A DNA stretch of 64,000 nt from Pseudomonas poae (GTDB taxonomy: Bacteria > Pseudomonadota > Gammaproteobacteria > Pseudomonadales > Pseudomonadaceae): NCBI GenBank assembly GCA_004000515.1, contig CP034537.1, forward strand, positions 4,540,001 to 4,604,000, given 5' to 3'. Each line of letters begins with the position of its first letter. The stretch's first letter is position 1. This document shows positions 19,612 through 28,872 of this stretch, piece after piece. The position numbers were made by a program, and so were the translations under genes. Under the pieces are notes generated by a model. The model had not been told where the DNA came from, did no database searches, and was given only the letters and a program-made list of their open reading frames with translations.

Positions 19612-20452
19612 GCTGTATCATAGCCACGCCGAGTCTGTTCGATCTCCTCGACCAACGTGTCGATACGTGCCAAGCGTGCGCGGTTGTCATGGTCCCAGGG
19701 GTGAAAACCGGGCTTGAAGTAGTGCAGCCACGGCCGCAGCATTCGTGGGAATACGCCCTTAGGTCCGTACAGAAACTTCAGCATGCGCCAGGAGCCTTTC
19801 CAGAACCCAACCGCCTTGCGGTCGGCAATCAGCAGGCGCAGGTGGAAGTCCAGCACCACCAGCCAAAAGAACACCGTGGTGGTCAGCATGGTCCCGGTGC
19901 GCAGCAAATAGCGCTTGGGTCCAGGTTTGATCACTGCGTTCCACACATCAAAGGCGACGGCCTTGTGCTCGGTTTCTTCGAGGGCGTGCCAGTACCACAT
20001 CTGCTGGTAGCCCTTGAGGGAATCACCGAAGCGTGACGGGTCGCTCAGCAGGATCTCCGCCAGCATCGCCGTGTAGTGCTCAAGGGCAATGGTAATTGCC
20101 AGGTTGAACGACGGCGCGAAGTGCTTCTTTTGCAGGTCGAGGATGAATTTGAGCCGGCGGTCGAGGGTGTGTGCCGGCAAGCCAGCGGCTTGCAACAAGT
20201 CGTTGTAGGCCACGTGCTCGCGGCTGTGCATGGCTTCCCTGGCCGATAAAGCCCTGGATCGCTTTTTTTCAGCACGGGATCGTCGATGCGCTGGCGGTAG
20301 TGGCGCACGCTGTCCATGAAAAACAGCTCGCCCTGGGGAAACAGCAGCGACAACGCGTTGAAAAAGTGCGTGATGAACGGACCCTGTTCATGCCAATTGG
20401 TGATGCGCTCGGCGGGCAGGGCGAAATGGATGTCGCGACGGATAGGCAACAT
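19608..20452 (-). CDS. Metal_hydrol family protein (PF10118-like), putative ferritin-like di-iron protein (frameshifted)
   Basis: This ~280-residue protein belongs to the family usually annotated as predicted metal-dependent hydrolase. After repairing two breaks near 20240-20270 it reads FIGQEAMHSREHVAYNDLL, then ALEHYTAML, then WHALEETEHKAVAFDVW. Two ExxH motifs (EAMH and ETEH) plus extra glutamates are the arrangement of a carboxylate-bridged di-iron centre in ferritin-like four-helix proteins. An oxygenase or reductase role is therefore as plausible as hydrolysis. This is inference from motif. It is the last gene of an operon with an FMO and an SDR, 15 bp after the SDR. The N-terminus MLPIRRDIHFALPAERITNW is conserved-looking and supports ATG at 20452. 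Confidence 0.75.
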
Positions 20453-20467
20453 AGTGCGTGCTCCTGT

Positions 20468-21357
20468 TCAGAGGCGAGGCTCGTCGTTGGTTTCAAACAC
20501 CGGCGTGCGTGGTTTGGGCGCCATGCGTTTGCTGGCGAACACCACCAGCGCTTGATAGGCCGCGGGCAGGCAGCGGGCGAGCAGGTCGAGGAAGTACGCG
20601 TCACGGCCGATCAGCACGCGACGTTTGTTTTTGCGCACACCTTGCAGGATGACCTTGGCCGCCTGGTCGGCATCGGTGATGAAGAGTTTTTCGAAGTCGG
20701 CGCGGGCTTGTTGTTCGCTGTGGATCAGAAAACCGGTCATGTTCGCATCGATGCGACTGCTGCGGCAGATATCGGTCCGAATGCCGCCGGGGTGCACGCA
20801 GGTGGCCGATACGCCGCAGCGCTGCATGTCCAGTTCCTGGCGCAGGGACTCGGTAAAACCGCGCACGGCGAACTTGGTGGCGTTGTAGCCGCTCATGCCC
20901 GGCTGGGCAAACAGGCCGAACACGCTGGAGGTGTTGATCACATGGCCGTCGCCGCAGGCTTTCAGGTACGGCAGGAACGCTTTGGTGCCGTAGACCACGC
21001 CCCAGAAATTGATGCCGACGATCCACTCCAGGTCGGCGTAGTCCACCCTTCTACCGTGCTCGACAGGGCGACGCCGGCGTTGTTGAACACCAGGTTGACC
21101 TGGCCGTGTTCGGCAACGCAGCTCGCAGCCCAATCCTCCATGGCCTGCCGGTCGGACACATCCAGCACTCGGGTGGTGATCGTGACGGGGGACAGGGTTG
21201 AGGTCTTGATCAGTGCCAGCGTTTGCTCAAGGCCCTGGCTGTTTTTGTCTGCCAGTGCCAGGTGGCAGCCTTCCCGTGCCAATGCCAGGGCCAGGGCGCG
21301 GCCCATGCCGGATGCCGCGCCAGTGATCGCCGCCACGCGGCCGTTGAATGACTTCAT
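20468..21357 (-). CDS. Short-chain dehydrogenase/reductase (frameshifted)
   Basis: This is an SDR-family oxidoreductase of about 295 residues. The cofactor motif is ITGAASGMGRALA at residues ~10-22, followed by NNAGV and the active-site segment NTSSVFGLF...YNATKFAV, which supplies Ser, Tyr and Lys. A basic C-terminal tail after position 200 resembles longer classical SDRs that work on lipids or sterol-like alcohols. The frame breaks near 21043, where three G on the coding strand should be four (EGVDYADLEWIVGINFWGVV). ATG at 21357 overlaps the stop of the FMO gene (ATGA). It probably interconverts the alcohol and carbonyl of the FMO pathway. Confidence 0.88.
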
Positions 21358-22891
21358 GACAGGCTGCCTTCTGCAGAGGAGAGGGGCTGCGCAACCGGTT
21401 GTGCGGGCGCATTGATCGGCAGCAGGTCTGCCACGTAATCCTTGAGCGCGAACTGCCGGGTGACCTGTTTGAAGCGCCAGGTCGATCCGGGCCACAGGGT
21501 GGTGTTCTTGCCGGTGCGTGGGTCGAGGTACCAGCTCTGGCAGCCGCCGGTGTTCCAGATAGTGCGCTTGAGGTTGTTCTGCAGCTGCAGGTTGTAGGCG
21601 CTTTCCACCGCCGGTTTGACGTCCACCGTGGCTATACGATGCCGCTGCATTTGCTTGAGCGCGTCGAGGATGTAGGTCACCTGGGCTTCGATCATCAGGA
21701 TCATCGAGTTATGCCCCAGGCCGGTGTTCGGTCCGACGATCAGGAACAGGTTGGGATAACCCGGCACCGTGGTGCCCTTGTAGGCATGTGCGCCGTCGCG
21801 CCAGGTGTCCATCAGGTCCACGCCGTCACGGCCGATGATGCAGTTACGGGGCAGGGGATCGGTGGCCTGGAAACCGGTGCCGAAAATCAGGCAATCAGCG
21901 GGGTGCTTGATGCCGTCCGCCGTGACCACACCGTCGGCTTCGACCCGTAGCACCGGGGTAGTCACCACCTCGACATTGCTGCGGGCCAGTGCGGGGTAAT
22001 AGTCATTGGAGATCAGCACACGCTTGCAGCCAATGGTGTAGTTCGGCGTCAAGGTCTTGCGCAGGGAAGGGCGGGACACTTGTTTATGCAGGTGGCGTTG
22101 AGCGATTTTCTGCACCATTTTCATCAACCTTGGGTGCAGCGCAAAGCCGACCACGCGGCCCTCCAATGCCCAGTAAAACGCACCGCGCAGCAGGCGCTGG
22201 GTGAAGGGCAGGTGTTTGAACAATAGGCGTTCGGCAGGCGAAATCGCCCGGTCAGGTTTGGGCATGATCCACGGCGGCGTGCGTTGGAACAGGTCCAGAT
22301 GGGCCACCTGCGGCGCGATCTGCGGCACGAACTGAATAGCGCTGGCACCCGTGCCGATGACGGCCACGCGTTTGCCCTTCAACGAATACCCATGGTTCCA
22401 CTGTTGGGAATGGAAGCGCTCGCCTTTGAAGTCGTCCAGCCCTGGAATGTCCGGCAGCGCCGGGCGCGACAACCCACCCATCCCCGACACCAGCACCCGT
22501 GCGCTGACTTGACGACCGTTGCTGAAGCTCAATTGCCAGCGCTGCCGTTGCTCATCGAACACCGCCCGTACCAGGCCCATGCCGAAACACAAATAGGGCG
22601 CCAGTTCGAAACGCTCGGCGCACTGCTCCAGGTAGGCGCGGATCTCGGCTTGCGGCGCGAACTGGCGCGTCCAGTTGGGGTTGGGGCAAAGGAAAACGAA
22701 TACACATGGGACTGCACATCGCAGGCACAGCCCGGGTAGTGGTTGTCTCGCCACGTGCCGCCGAGGCTATCGGCCTGCTCGGCAATAAAGAAGTCGGTAA
22801 TGCCGGCTTCCTTGAGCTTGATGGCCATGCACAAGCCGGCAAAGCCTGAGCCAATGATGGCGATGTCGATTAAGTCGTCGTGGGCATTCAT
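21354..22891 (-). CDS. Flavin-containing monooxygenase, Baeyer-Villiger type (frameshifted)
   Basis: This ~512-residue FAD/NADPH monooxygenase opens with the FAD site IAIIGSGFAGLCMAIKL and SLGGTWRDNHYPGCACDVQS. The BVMO/FMO fingerprint follows as FKGERFHSQQWNHG, and the NADPH site as VAVIGTGASAIQF. A CLIFGTGFQATD-like ATG motif and a final YPNLFLIVGPNTGLGHNS complete the fold. It should oxidise a ketone to an ester or hydroxylate a soft nucleophile. The frame breaks near 22680 (one C missing on the coding strand). It is the first gene of the FMO-SDR-di-iron operon, divergent from an alpha/beta hydrolase that could cleave an ester product. The substrate is unknown. Confidence 0.88.
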
Positions 22892-23154
22892 AGGCGGATT
22901 CCCGTGCTCCTGTTTTTGTTTTGTCTTTTAGATAGAACACCATTGCAAAGAAAAAATGAATTAATTATTTTAAAAAGATTTTAAATAATCTACCTGAAAA
23001 TGTCGCCTACGCTAGTCACTGGCTCCTCATGTGCGACTTGTCCGACGGACGAGCACGGTAATGCACATAAGTTTAGGTCCAGGGGTGGACGATGGCTGAG
23101 GTCTGGACCAATACCGGTCGGGCCGACAGCAGCAGGGATGCAGAGGACCGAACT
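22892..23154. promoter_or_regulatory. Divergent AT-rich promoter region, FMO operon and alpha/beta hydrolase
   Basis: This 263-bp region separates divergent genes. It contains an AT-rich tract at about 22935-22995, much richer in A and T than the flanking coding DNA. Within it is an imperfect palindrome around AGATTTTAAATAATCT. Either could hold promoters and a regulator site for both directions. No exact consensus is claimed. Confidence 0.4.
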
Positions 23155-24152
23155 ATGGCTGTCGAATGGGTTGTCGCTGCAGGTGTGTTTGCCGGCGCGA
23201 GTGCAGTGTTGTGGGCCTTTAGTGCCTGGATGACACGGCGGATCGAAGCGGCTGTGCCGATCAACGGGCGCTTTCTGGAGGTCGACGGCGAGCGCTTTCA
23301 CTATGTAGAAGAAGGCAAGGGCCCGCCGCTGGTGATGATTCACGGGCTGATGGGCAGCAGTCGCAACTTGACGTACGCCTTGTCCGGCCAATTGCGTGAG
23401 CATTTCCGAGTGATCACGCTTGATCGTCCGGGGTCGGGCTATTCCACTCGACACACAGGCACGGCGGCGGGCTTACCGGATCAGGCGCGTCAGATTGCCG
23501 GGCTGATCAAGGCCCTGGATCTGGACCGGCCGTTGGTGCTGGGGCATTCCCTCGGTGGGGCGATCTCCCTCGCGCTGGCCCTGGATCATCCCGAGTCGGT
23601 ATCCGGGTTGATCCTGGTGGCACCGTTGACCCACCCCAACGCCTCTTGCCACTGGTATTCCTGTCATTGGCGGTGCGCCCCGGGTGGTTGCGACGCTGGA
23701 TGGCCCACACCTTGACCATGCCGGTGGGGCTGCTGACCAAAGGCTCGGTGGTCAAGGGCGTGTTCGTCCCGGACGCGCCCCCGGCGGACTTTGCCACTCG
23801 CGGCGGTGGCCTGCTGGGCATGCGCCCCGACAACTTCTATGCAGCGTCCACCGAGATCAACCAGGTCAACGATCACTTGCCGGGCATGGTCAAGCGCTAC
23901 TCGCAACTGACCCTGCCCATCGGCTTGATCTATGGCGCGCGGGACCAGGTACTGGACTTTCGTAAACATGGCCAGGCCCTGGCCGACAAGGTGCCGGGCC
24001 TGAAACTGCAGCTGGTAGAAGGGCGCGGCCATATGTTGCCGATCACCGCCACAGCACGTGTGGTGGAGGTGGTCCAGCAGGTGGCCAAGCGTGCTCGACC
24101 ACCGGCGAACGCCAGCGTGTTGCATCCACCTTTTGCATTGGCGAGCAAATAA
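23155..24152 (+). CDS. Alpha/beta hydrolase, membrane-anchored (frameshifted)
   Basis: This is a serine hydrolase of about 330 residues. The N-terminal hydrophobic helix VVAAGVFAGASAVLWAFSAW probably anchors it in the inner membrane. The fold shows PPLVMIHGLMGSSRNL (oxyanion region), the nucleophile elbow LGHSLGGAISL, a late acid in YGARDQVLD and the histidine in EGRGHMLP. The frame breaks near 23640, between THP and RLLPLVFLSLAVRPGW. ATG at 23155 has AGAGGA seven bases upstream; the in-frame ATG at 23092 is an alternative. Context suggests ester hydrolysis linked to the divergent FMO. Confidence 0.85.
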
Positions 24153-24457
24153 TTGCGCAATCCGAATCGCGGTTCAGCGGCGTCAATGCCTGCCCTAGAC
24201 ACCTGACCAAACGGCTGAAAAACAGACTGCTCGGTCACATGAAAAAGTGTTTGAAAAACTAGTTGACGACCTAACGATTCCGCGCTATTTCTTTAAAAAA
24301 ATATTTCAATGTTTATTTTGAAATGATTTTTGAAATGCCTAAGAGCGAATAAAAATGAAAAAACGTCTTTTATCGCATGGTTGATTTCCTGGGGCATCCA
24401 GCGCTCCTCGAACCTGTTTTCCGCGTCCCTGCCTACTCGCCTCATTCGGAGGCTGCC
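24153..24457. other. AT-rich leader region upstream of alkB
   Basis: This 305-bp gap holds no gene. Its centre (24235-24365) is strikingly AT-rich. Near 24315-24340 there are two close copies of a TTTTGAAATG-like decamer, which could be a regulator site. Alkane-responsive control is an inference from the downstream gene. Confidence 0.4.
24263..24291 (+). promoter_or_regulatory. Candidate sigma70 promoter for alkB
   Basis: TTGACG and TATTTC are separated by 17 bp, a near-consensus -35 with a weaker -10. It lies about 165 bp before the alkB ATG, leaving a long AT-rich leader. This was seen by eye only. Confidence 0.35.
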
Positions 24458-25738
24458 ATGAACCAGACCCTGGCAGCGCCGAGTGTATGGACCGACGGCA
24501 AGCGCCACCTGTGGTGGCTGGGCATCCTGCCACTGGCTACCCCACTCTTGTCTGGCTCACTCGCCATCACTACCGGTATTCAGCAATTGTGGTGGGTTGG
24601 CGTTCTGGTGATCTTCGGCCTGATACCGTTGATCGACGGCCTGCTCGGTGAAGACGTGAGCAACCCACCGGAGTCCGCCGTCGGCCATCTTGAATCCCAA
24701 AGCTACTACCGTTGGATCGTCTACACCGGCGTACTTTTCGTCATCTCGTCGGTGGTGATCACCGGTTGGCTCGCGTCTGGCGGTATCGAATGGATCATCC
24801 AGGGAGGGCTGCTACAAGCGGCGGCTCATCTTGATCCTTCCAGCTGGCTGTCCCACGCCGCCAGCTACATCACCGCCCGCACTCAATTGCATGGCGAACC
24901 CAGCTGGTTCACCTACTTGGGCATGGCCATGTCGACCGGTGCTGCCACCGGCATCGCGATCAATACCGCCCATGAATTGGGGCATAAACCCAATGCACTG
25001 GAAGTCTTCCTGGCCAAGGTGACGTTGGCACCGACCTTCTACGGGCACTTCTACACCGAACACAACCGTGGTCATCACGTGCGTGTCGCGACCCCGGAAG
25101 ACCCCGCCAGCTCGCGGCTCGGGGAAAGCTTCTGGGCCTTCCTGCCGCGCTCGGTGTGGTACAGCGCACGCTCGGCCTGGAACCTGGAGCGCGAACGCCT
25201 GCGCAAACTCGGCCTGCCGGCCTGGCATTGGAAAAACGGCGTGCTCAGTGCCTGGATGTACAGCGTGGTGTTGTGGGGCGCGATGATTGCCTGGTTGGGG
25301 GTTGCGGTGATTCCGTTCCTGATTATCCAGGGCATCTACGGTTTCTCGCTGTTGGAAGTGGTGAACTACGTCGAACACTACGGCCTTAAACGCCAGAAGT
25401 TACCCAATGGCCGTTATGAACGTTGTTCGCCACGCCACTCCTGGAACAGTAATCGGATTGTGACCAATATCTTTTTGTTCCAACTGCAACGGCACTCCGA
25501 TCACCATGCCAACCCGACGCGCAGTTATCAGTCGTTGCGCCACTTTGATGAGTCACCGCAACTGCCATATGGCTATGCAAGCATGATTGTCTGGGCCTAT
25601 GTGCCTTACTTGTGGCGACGTCGAATGGACCATCGAGTACTCAATCATTACGCCGGGGATATCACCCTGACCAATCTTCAACCTTCACAGCGTTTGAAAT
25701 ACCTGGAGAAGTACAGCGGCAACTCCAAGCCGTTTTGA
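24458..25738 (+). CDS. alkB: Alkane 1-monooxygenase AlkB
   Basis: This intact 426-residue integral-membrane non-haem di-iron hydroxylase oxidises n-alkanes to 1-alkanols, using electrons from rubredoxin (not encoded here). All histidine boxes are present: HELGHK at 172-177, EHNRGHH at 201-207, NYVEHYGL near 303-310 and LQRHSDHH at 343-350. Against my recall of the GPo1 enzyme, the position of chain-length gate Trp55 is Ile52 (LVIFGLIPLID), which suggests longer substrates. There is also about 35 extra residues between helix 3 and helix 4 (residues ~110-147). ATG at 24458 follows GGAGG; the in-frame ATG at 24377 lacks a good site. Neighbours (Pra, FadL, FadE, FadD) fit alkane growth. Confidence 0.95.
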   Translation: MNQTLAAPSVWTDGKRHLWWLGILPLATPLLSGSLAITTGIQQLWWVGVLVIFGLIPLIDGLLGEDVSNPPESAVGHLESQSYYRWIVYTGVLFVISSVVITGWLASGGIEWIIQGGLLQAAAHLDPSSWLSHAASYITARTQLHGEPSWFTYLGMAMSTGAATGIAINTAHELGHKPNALEVFLAKVTLAPTFYGHFYTEHNRGHHVRVATPEDPASSRLGESFWAFLPRSVWYSARSAWNLERERLRKLGLPAWHWKNGVLSAWMYSVVLWGAMIAWLGVAVIPFLIIQGIYGFSLLEVVNYVEHYGLKRQKLPNGRYERCSPRHSWNSNRIVTNIFLFQLQRHSDHHANPTRSYQSLRHFDESPQLPYGYASMIVWAYVPYLWRRRMDHRVLNHYAGDITLTNLQPSQRLKYLEKYSGNSKPF

Positions 25739-25874
25739 TTTGAACTGATACATCCATTGGCGTACTCGGGATCTGTGTATCGCGCAGGATTATTTCGCCC
25801 GGAATACGCGAATGAAGCGTTGCAAGAAGTTGTTTGACCCTAACAAAAATAATTTCAAGGGAAGGACGTACACC

Positions 25875-26369
25875 ATGCAAACACCTGCCAAGTTCACCAC
25901 CCATATCGTGTTGGCCGCGCTGGGACTTATCGTTTATCACCAGGCCCAGGCTGCACGTATCGAACCGGCCGGCAGTGCCTTCACTGCCCAAGGCCCCATC
26001 AGTTTCTCCAAGGGCGCGCTAATTAGCGCCGACTGCACCATCAAGGTCGCCGGCAAGGTGGCAGCGGATGGAACGTCGGTGAATGTAGACAAAGTTGAAT
26101 TCGACGGGGGCCTCAAGTGCAGCCGCGTCGAGGCCATTAACTTGCCGTGGGTATTAGTGGCCAAAGATACCAAGAGCGGCTCCATGTCGAAGATCAGCGT
26201 GGATGTTCATGCCTTTGGTCTAGGCGGCAAGTGCGGCCCTTCAACCGCCGACGGTACGTGGGATAACGCCACCGGCAAGTTGGAGGCGGCCAATGTACCC
26301 ATCGGTGACGACTGCAAGATCAAGACGGTGTCGATCAAGATGCCGCCCAACTTCAAAGTGGTTGAATAA
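25875..26369 (+). CDS. Pra-like alkane-oxidation activator protein, secreted (PraA/PraB family)
   Basis: This 164-residue protein has a signal peptide (residues ~1-32, ending HQAQA). The mature domain is beta-rich, with cysteine-bearing motifs SADCTIKVAGKV, GGLKCSRVEA and GDDCKIKTVSIKM. The organisation resembles the P. aeruginosa PRA family, small extracellular proteins induced by alkanes that help emulsify or take up hydrocarbon. The ATG at 25875 follows AAGGGAAGGA. It starts about 135 bp after alkB and 133 bp before a second, related protein, so the three may be co-regulated. Family assignment is moderate; the biochemical role is not defined. Confidence 0.65.
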   Translation: MQTPAKFTTHIVLAALGLIVYHQAQAARIEPAGSAFTAQGPISFSKGALISADCTIKVAGKVAADGTSVNVDKVEFDGGLKCSRVEAINLPWVLVAKDTKSGSMSKISVDVHAFGLGGKCGPSTADGTWDNATGKLEAANVPIGDDCKIKTVSIKMPPNFKVVE

Positions 26370-26502
26370 CCGTTGGATGTTGCTGCGCTAATTGAATTGA
26401 GATTTGGCTGGAAAGGGATGTTCTGCTTGTTTCACCGTGACTTCTCGATCATGGCCATTACCCCTGGCGAAATGAATTCGCCATAACATTTGAGGAAAAA
26501 CA

Positions 26503-27021
26503 ATGAAAAGTTTTAAAACCCTCGTATCGTTGTCTGCTTTGGTTGTTTGCATGGGCGCTGCTTCGATGGCCAATGCCTATAGTTTCAATCCAAAAGTTAC
26601 GGGCGGTACGCCGTTTTCCGGTACCGGAACTCTCGTTGCCAAGTCCCCAACTTCGAACAACTTGAATGTCACCTGCTCGCTGTCAGTGACAGGCAGTATT
26701 GATGCTGCCGGTAATGCGAGCATCCTCACTGCAGCCACAACAGGCGGTGGTCTGTGTGCGCTACCGACCATCACGGGTTTGCCTTGGCCTGTTGTACCTA
26801 CCGGCCTCTCAACGGTTCGAGTCGATAACGTAGGTTACAACCTCCCTGCGGTATTCCCGTTTCCCAAGTCAACATGCGGGTTAACTTCGATTAATGGCTC
26901 ATTCACTCCGGGTGCCAGTGCCTCACTTGGTTTTACCAATCAGGCTTTGGCGGGTAGTTGCACGATTACCTCGCTGACCATCACCACGTCGGGCGCAACC
27001 ATCACGATCACCAACCCCTGA
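26503..27021 (+). CDS. Pra-like alkane-oxidation activator protein, second copy (PraB-like)
   Basis: This 172-residue secreted protein has a clear signal peptide, cleaved after SMANA at about residue 25. The mature protein is threonine- and glycine-rich, with TPFSGTGTLVAKS, NVTCSLSVTGSI, GGGLCALPTITGLPWPV, KSTCGLTSING and a repetitive ITSLTITTSGATITI end. It shares with the preceding gene the same C-x-hydrophobic pattern and a LPW motif (INLPWVLV there, GLPWPVVP here), suggesting an old duplication. The Shine-Dalgarno GAGG precedes the ATG by seven bases. Probable role: extracellular factor for hydrocarbon assimilation. Confidence 0.68.
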   Translation: MKSFKTLVSLSALVVCMGAASMANAYSFNPKVTGGTPFSGTGTLVAKSPTSNNLNVTCSLSVTGSIDAAGNASILTAATTGGGLCALPTITGLPWPVVPTGLSTVRVDNVGYNLPAVFPFPKSTCGLTSINGSFTPGASASLGFTNQALAGSCTITSLTITTSGATITITNP

Positions 27022-27052
27022 ACTTCGTAAAGGGCTGATCACCCGTTGAAGG

Positions 27053-27076
27053 CAGGCACTTCTTGCGAGGTGCCTG
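27053..27076 (+). terminator. Possible terminator after the second pra-like gene
   Basis: CAGGCAC and GTGCCTG form a 7-bp stem with a 10-nt loop, followed by TTGTTGT. The T-tract is weak, so this may only attenuate read-through into the fadL-like gene. Confidence 0.4.
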
Positions 27077-27130
27077 TTGTTGTAAGGTGAACCGGCGTGG
27101 CCGGGCACTGATAATAATAAGGAGTGTTGC

Positions 27131-28604
27131 ATGAGCAATAAAAAAAACCACGCTCGTACTTTATTAAGCATCGCAGTATTGGGAGGGCTGATGGCGGGCG
27201 TCCCTTCGGTACAGGCGGGTGGTTTATCCACGCCTACTTATGGTGCTCCAGGGTGGGGCGGGCATTTGGCGGCGGTTCGCTGTTCAAGAACGACCCCAGT
27301 TCGGCCTTCAATAACCCGGCGGCCATGGCATTTGTCGATAAGACCATTTCACAGTTCACCGTGGACTATGCACGGATCAGCATCAAAATGAAGGGGCAGT
27401 CTAAGGATTACAACGGCGACCCCTTGACCAGGACGCCTATTGCTCCCGATGGCAGCATCTTGTTTGACGACGCCAGTGTCGTGAACGGTGAGGGTGGCCA
27501 AGGCGGTTTTACCGCATGGGTGCCCACGGGTTTTCTGGTAATGCCTATCGGTGATCGCTTCGCGTTCGGTCTGAGCCAAGTGGTGCCACAAGGTGCGCGT
27601 ACAACGTGGGATACCGATTCGAAATACCGTGACTTTGCCGTGGACACAAAAATCGAGACCGTGGGCCTGACGGGGTCTCTATCGTTCAAGGTCAATGACG
27701 AATTTTCCATCGGCGCGGGCGCTATCGTTCAGCGCAGTCAGGGATTTGTCAGCCAGAACATCGATTTGTTTGCCGCCGCCTCAAACTCACCGGGTATCGG
27801 CAAGGATCGTCCAACGGGGGTGTAGCACTTCCTGCCGGGATCGGCGATTCGTTGATCCGCGTAAAAGTCGACAACGTCTCTGTCGGCTGGTTTACCGGGG
27901 TGGTCTGGCAGCCGACCGAGCGTGACTCCCTTGGCTTGAACTATCACGCCAAGATCAAGAACAAGATGAAGGGCAACTACAACATCTATACGGATTCAGT
28001 GACCCAGGCATTGTTGACAGAGCCTAGCCCGTTAAACCCAGACGGAGGGACGATATTGGGGGCCGCCTACCCAGGGTTGAATCTGTACCCCAACGGTGCC
28101 AAGGCTTCGACCCAGTTGGACATCCCTGCAACCGCCGCGTTTGACTGGGTTCACCAGTTTGATGATCGGCTGACAGTGGGTGCCAGCGTGATGTGGACTC
28201 AATGGTCATCCTTTCAGGACCTGACGCTGAAGTCGGAGGGCTACACCATCGTTTCCATCCCATACAAGTACAAGGATGTCTGGATGTACTCCTTGGGTGG
28301 CGACTACAAACTTACCGACCAATGGACAGTGCGTGCCGGTGTGGCTTTCGATCAGACCCCGACCCGCAACTCTACACGTGACCCGCGGATTCCTGATGGC
28401 GACCGTGTCTTCACCTCGTTGGGTGCAGGTTACGTTGTCAAGCAGATCCCAGGGCTTTCGCTGGATGCCGCTTACTCCCACCAATTCGTGGAAAAGGTCA
28501 AACTCAAGACCCAAAACGTCGATCGGCTGGGTGCGGGTAGTCTGGATTCCGAGGCCAAGGCTCATGGGGATGTGGTCAGCCTTTCCGCCACTTACGCGTT
28601 CTAA
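27131..28604 (+). CDS. FadL/TodX-type outer-membrane hydrocarbon/fatty acid transporter (two frameshifts)
   Basis: This is a beta-barrel channel of about 490 residues. The signal peptide ends at VPSVQA (~residue 29). The mature N-terminus GLSTPTYGAPGWGRAFGGG resembles the FadL N-terminal hatch, followed by NPAAMAFV, the usual FadL N-P-A segment. The C-terminus ends in alternating residues with a terminal phenylalanine (SLSATYAF), the outer-membrane assembly signal. Frames break near 27258 (G4, G5 expected) and near 27820. AAGGAG precedes the ATG by six bases. Next to alkB and pra genes it probably imports alkanes or long-chain fatty acids. Confidence 0.88.
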
Positions 28605-28653
28605 AACGCAGCACTACAACCCACACGCTTGAACGGCGGTGGTGCCAGGAACA

Positions 28654-28699
28654 AGGCTTTTACAAAAAGCCGAAAACCTATCACCGCCTGTAAAAGCCT
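28654..28699. terminator. Possible hairpin after the fadL-like gene
   Basis: AGGCTTTTAC (28654-28663) is inverted as GTAAAAGCCT (28690-28699), a perfect 10-bp pair. A tighter alternative pairs GGCTTTT with AAAAGCC at 28655-28671 around an ACA loop. No T-tract follows on the plus strand, so the termination role is uncertain. Confidence 0.35.
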
Positions 28700-28872
28700 G
28701 ATCGGTTTCACTGTCTCAATTCACCCTTTGTGCCTGAGCCATGCGGCTCTGTTTTGTTTGGCTCAGGCATTAAATAAAAATTTCAAATATATTTTTAAAT
28801 AACCACCTATTGTTTAGTCAGTGAACAGGCGCACGGCCTGTATCCGGGCAGATGTTCAAAGTGAGGTGCGGT

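Noticed and set aside
26378..26502. Possible sigma54 promoter before the second pra-like gene (TTGGCTGG...TTCTGC)
   Set aside because: GG to GC spacing does not fit the -24/-12 rule.
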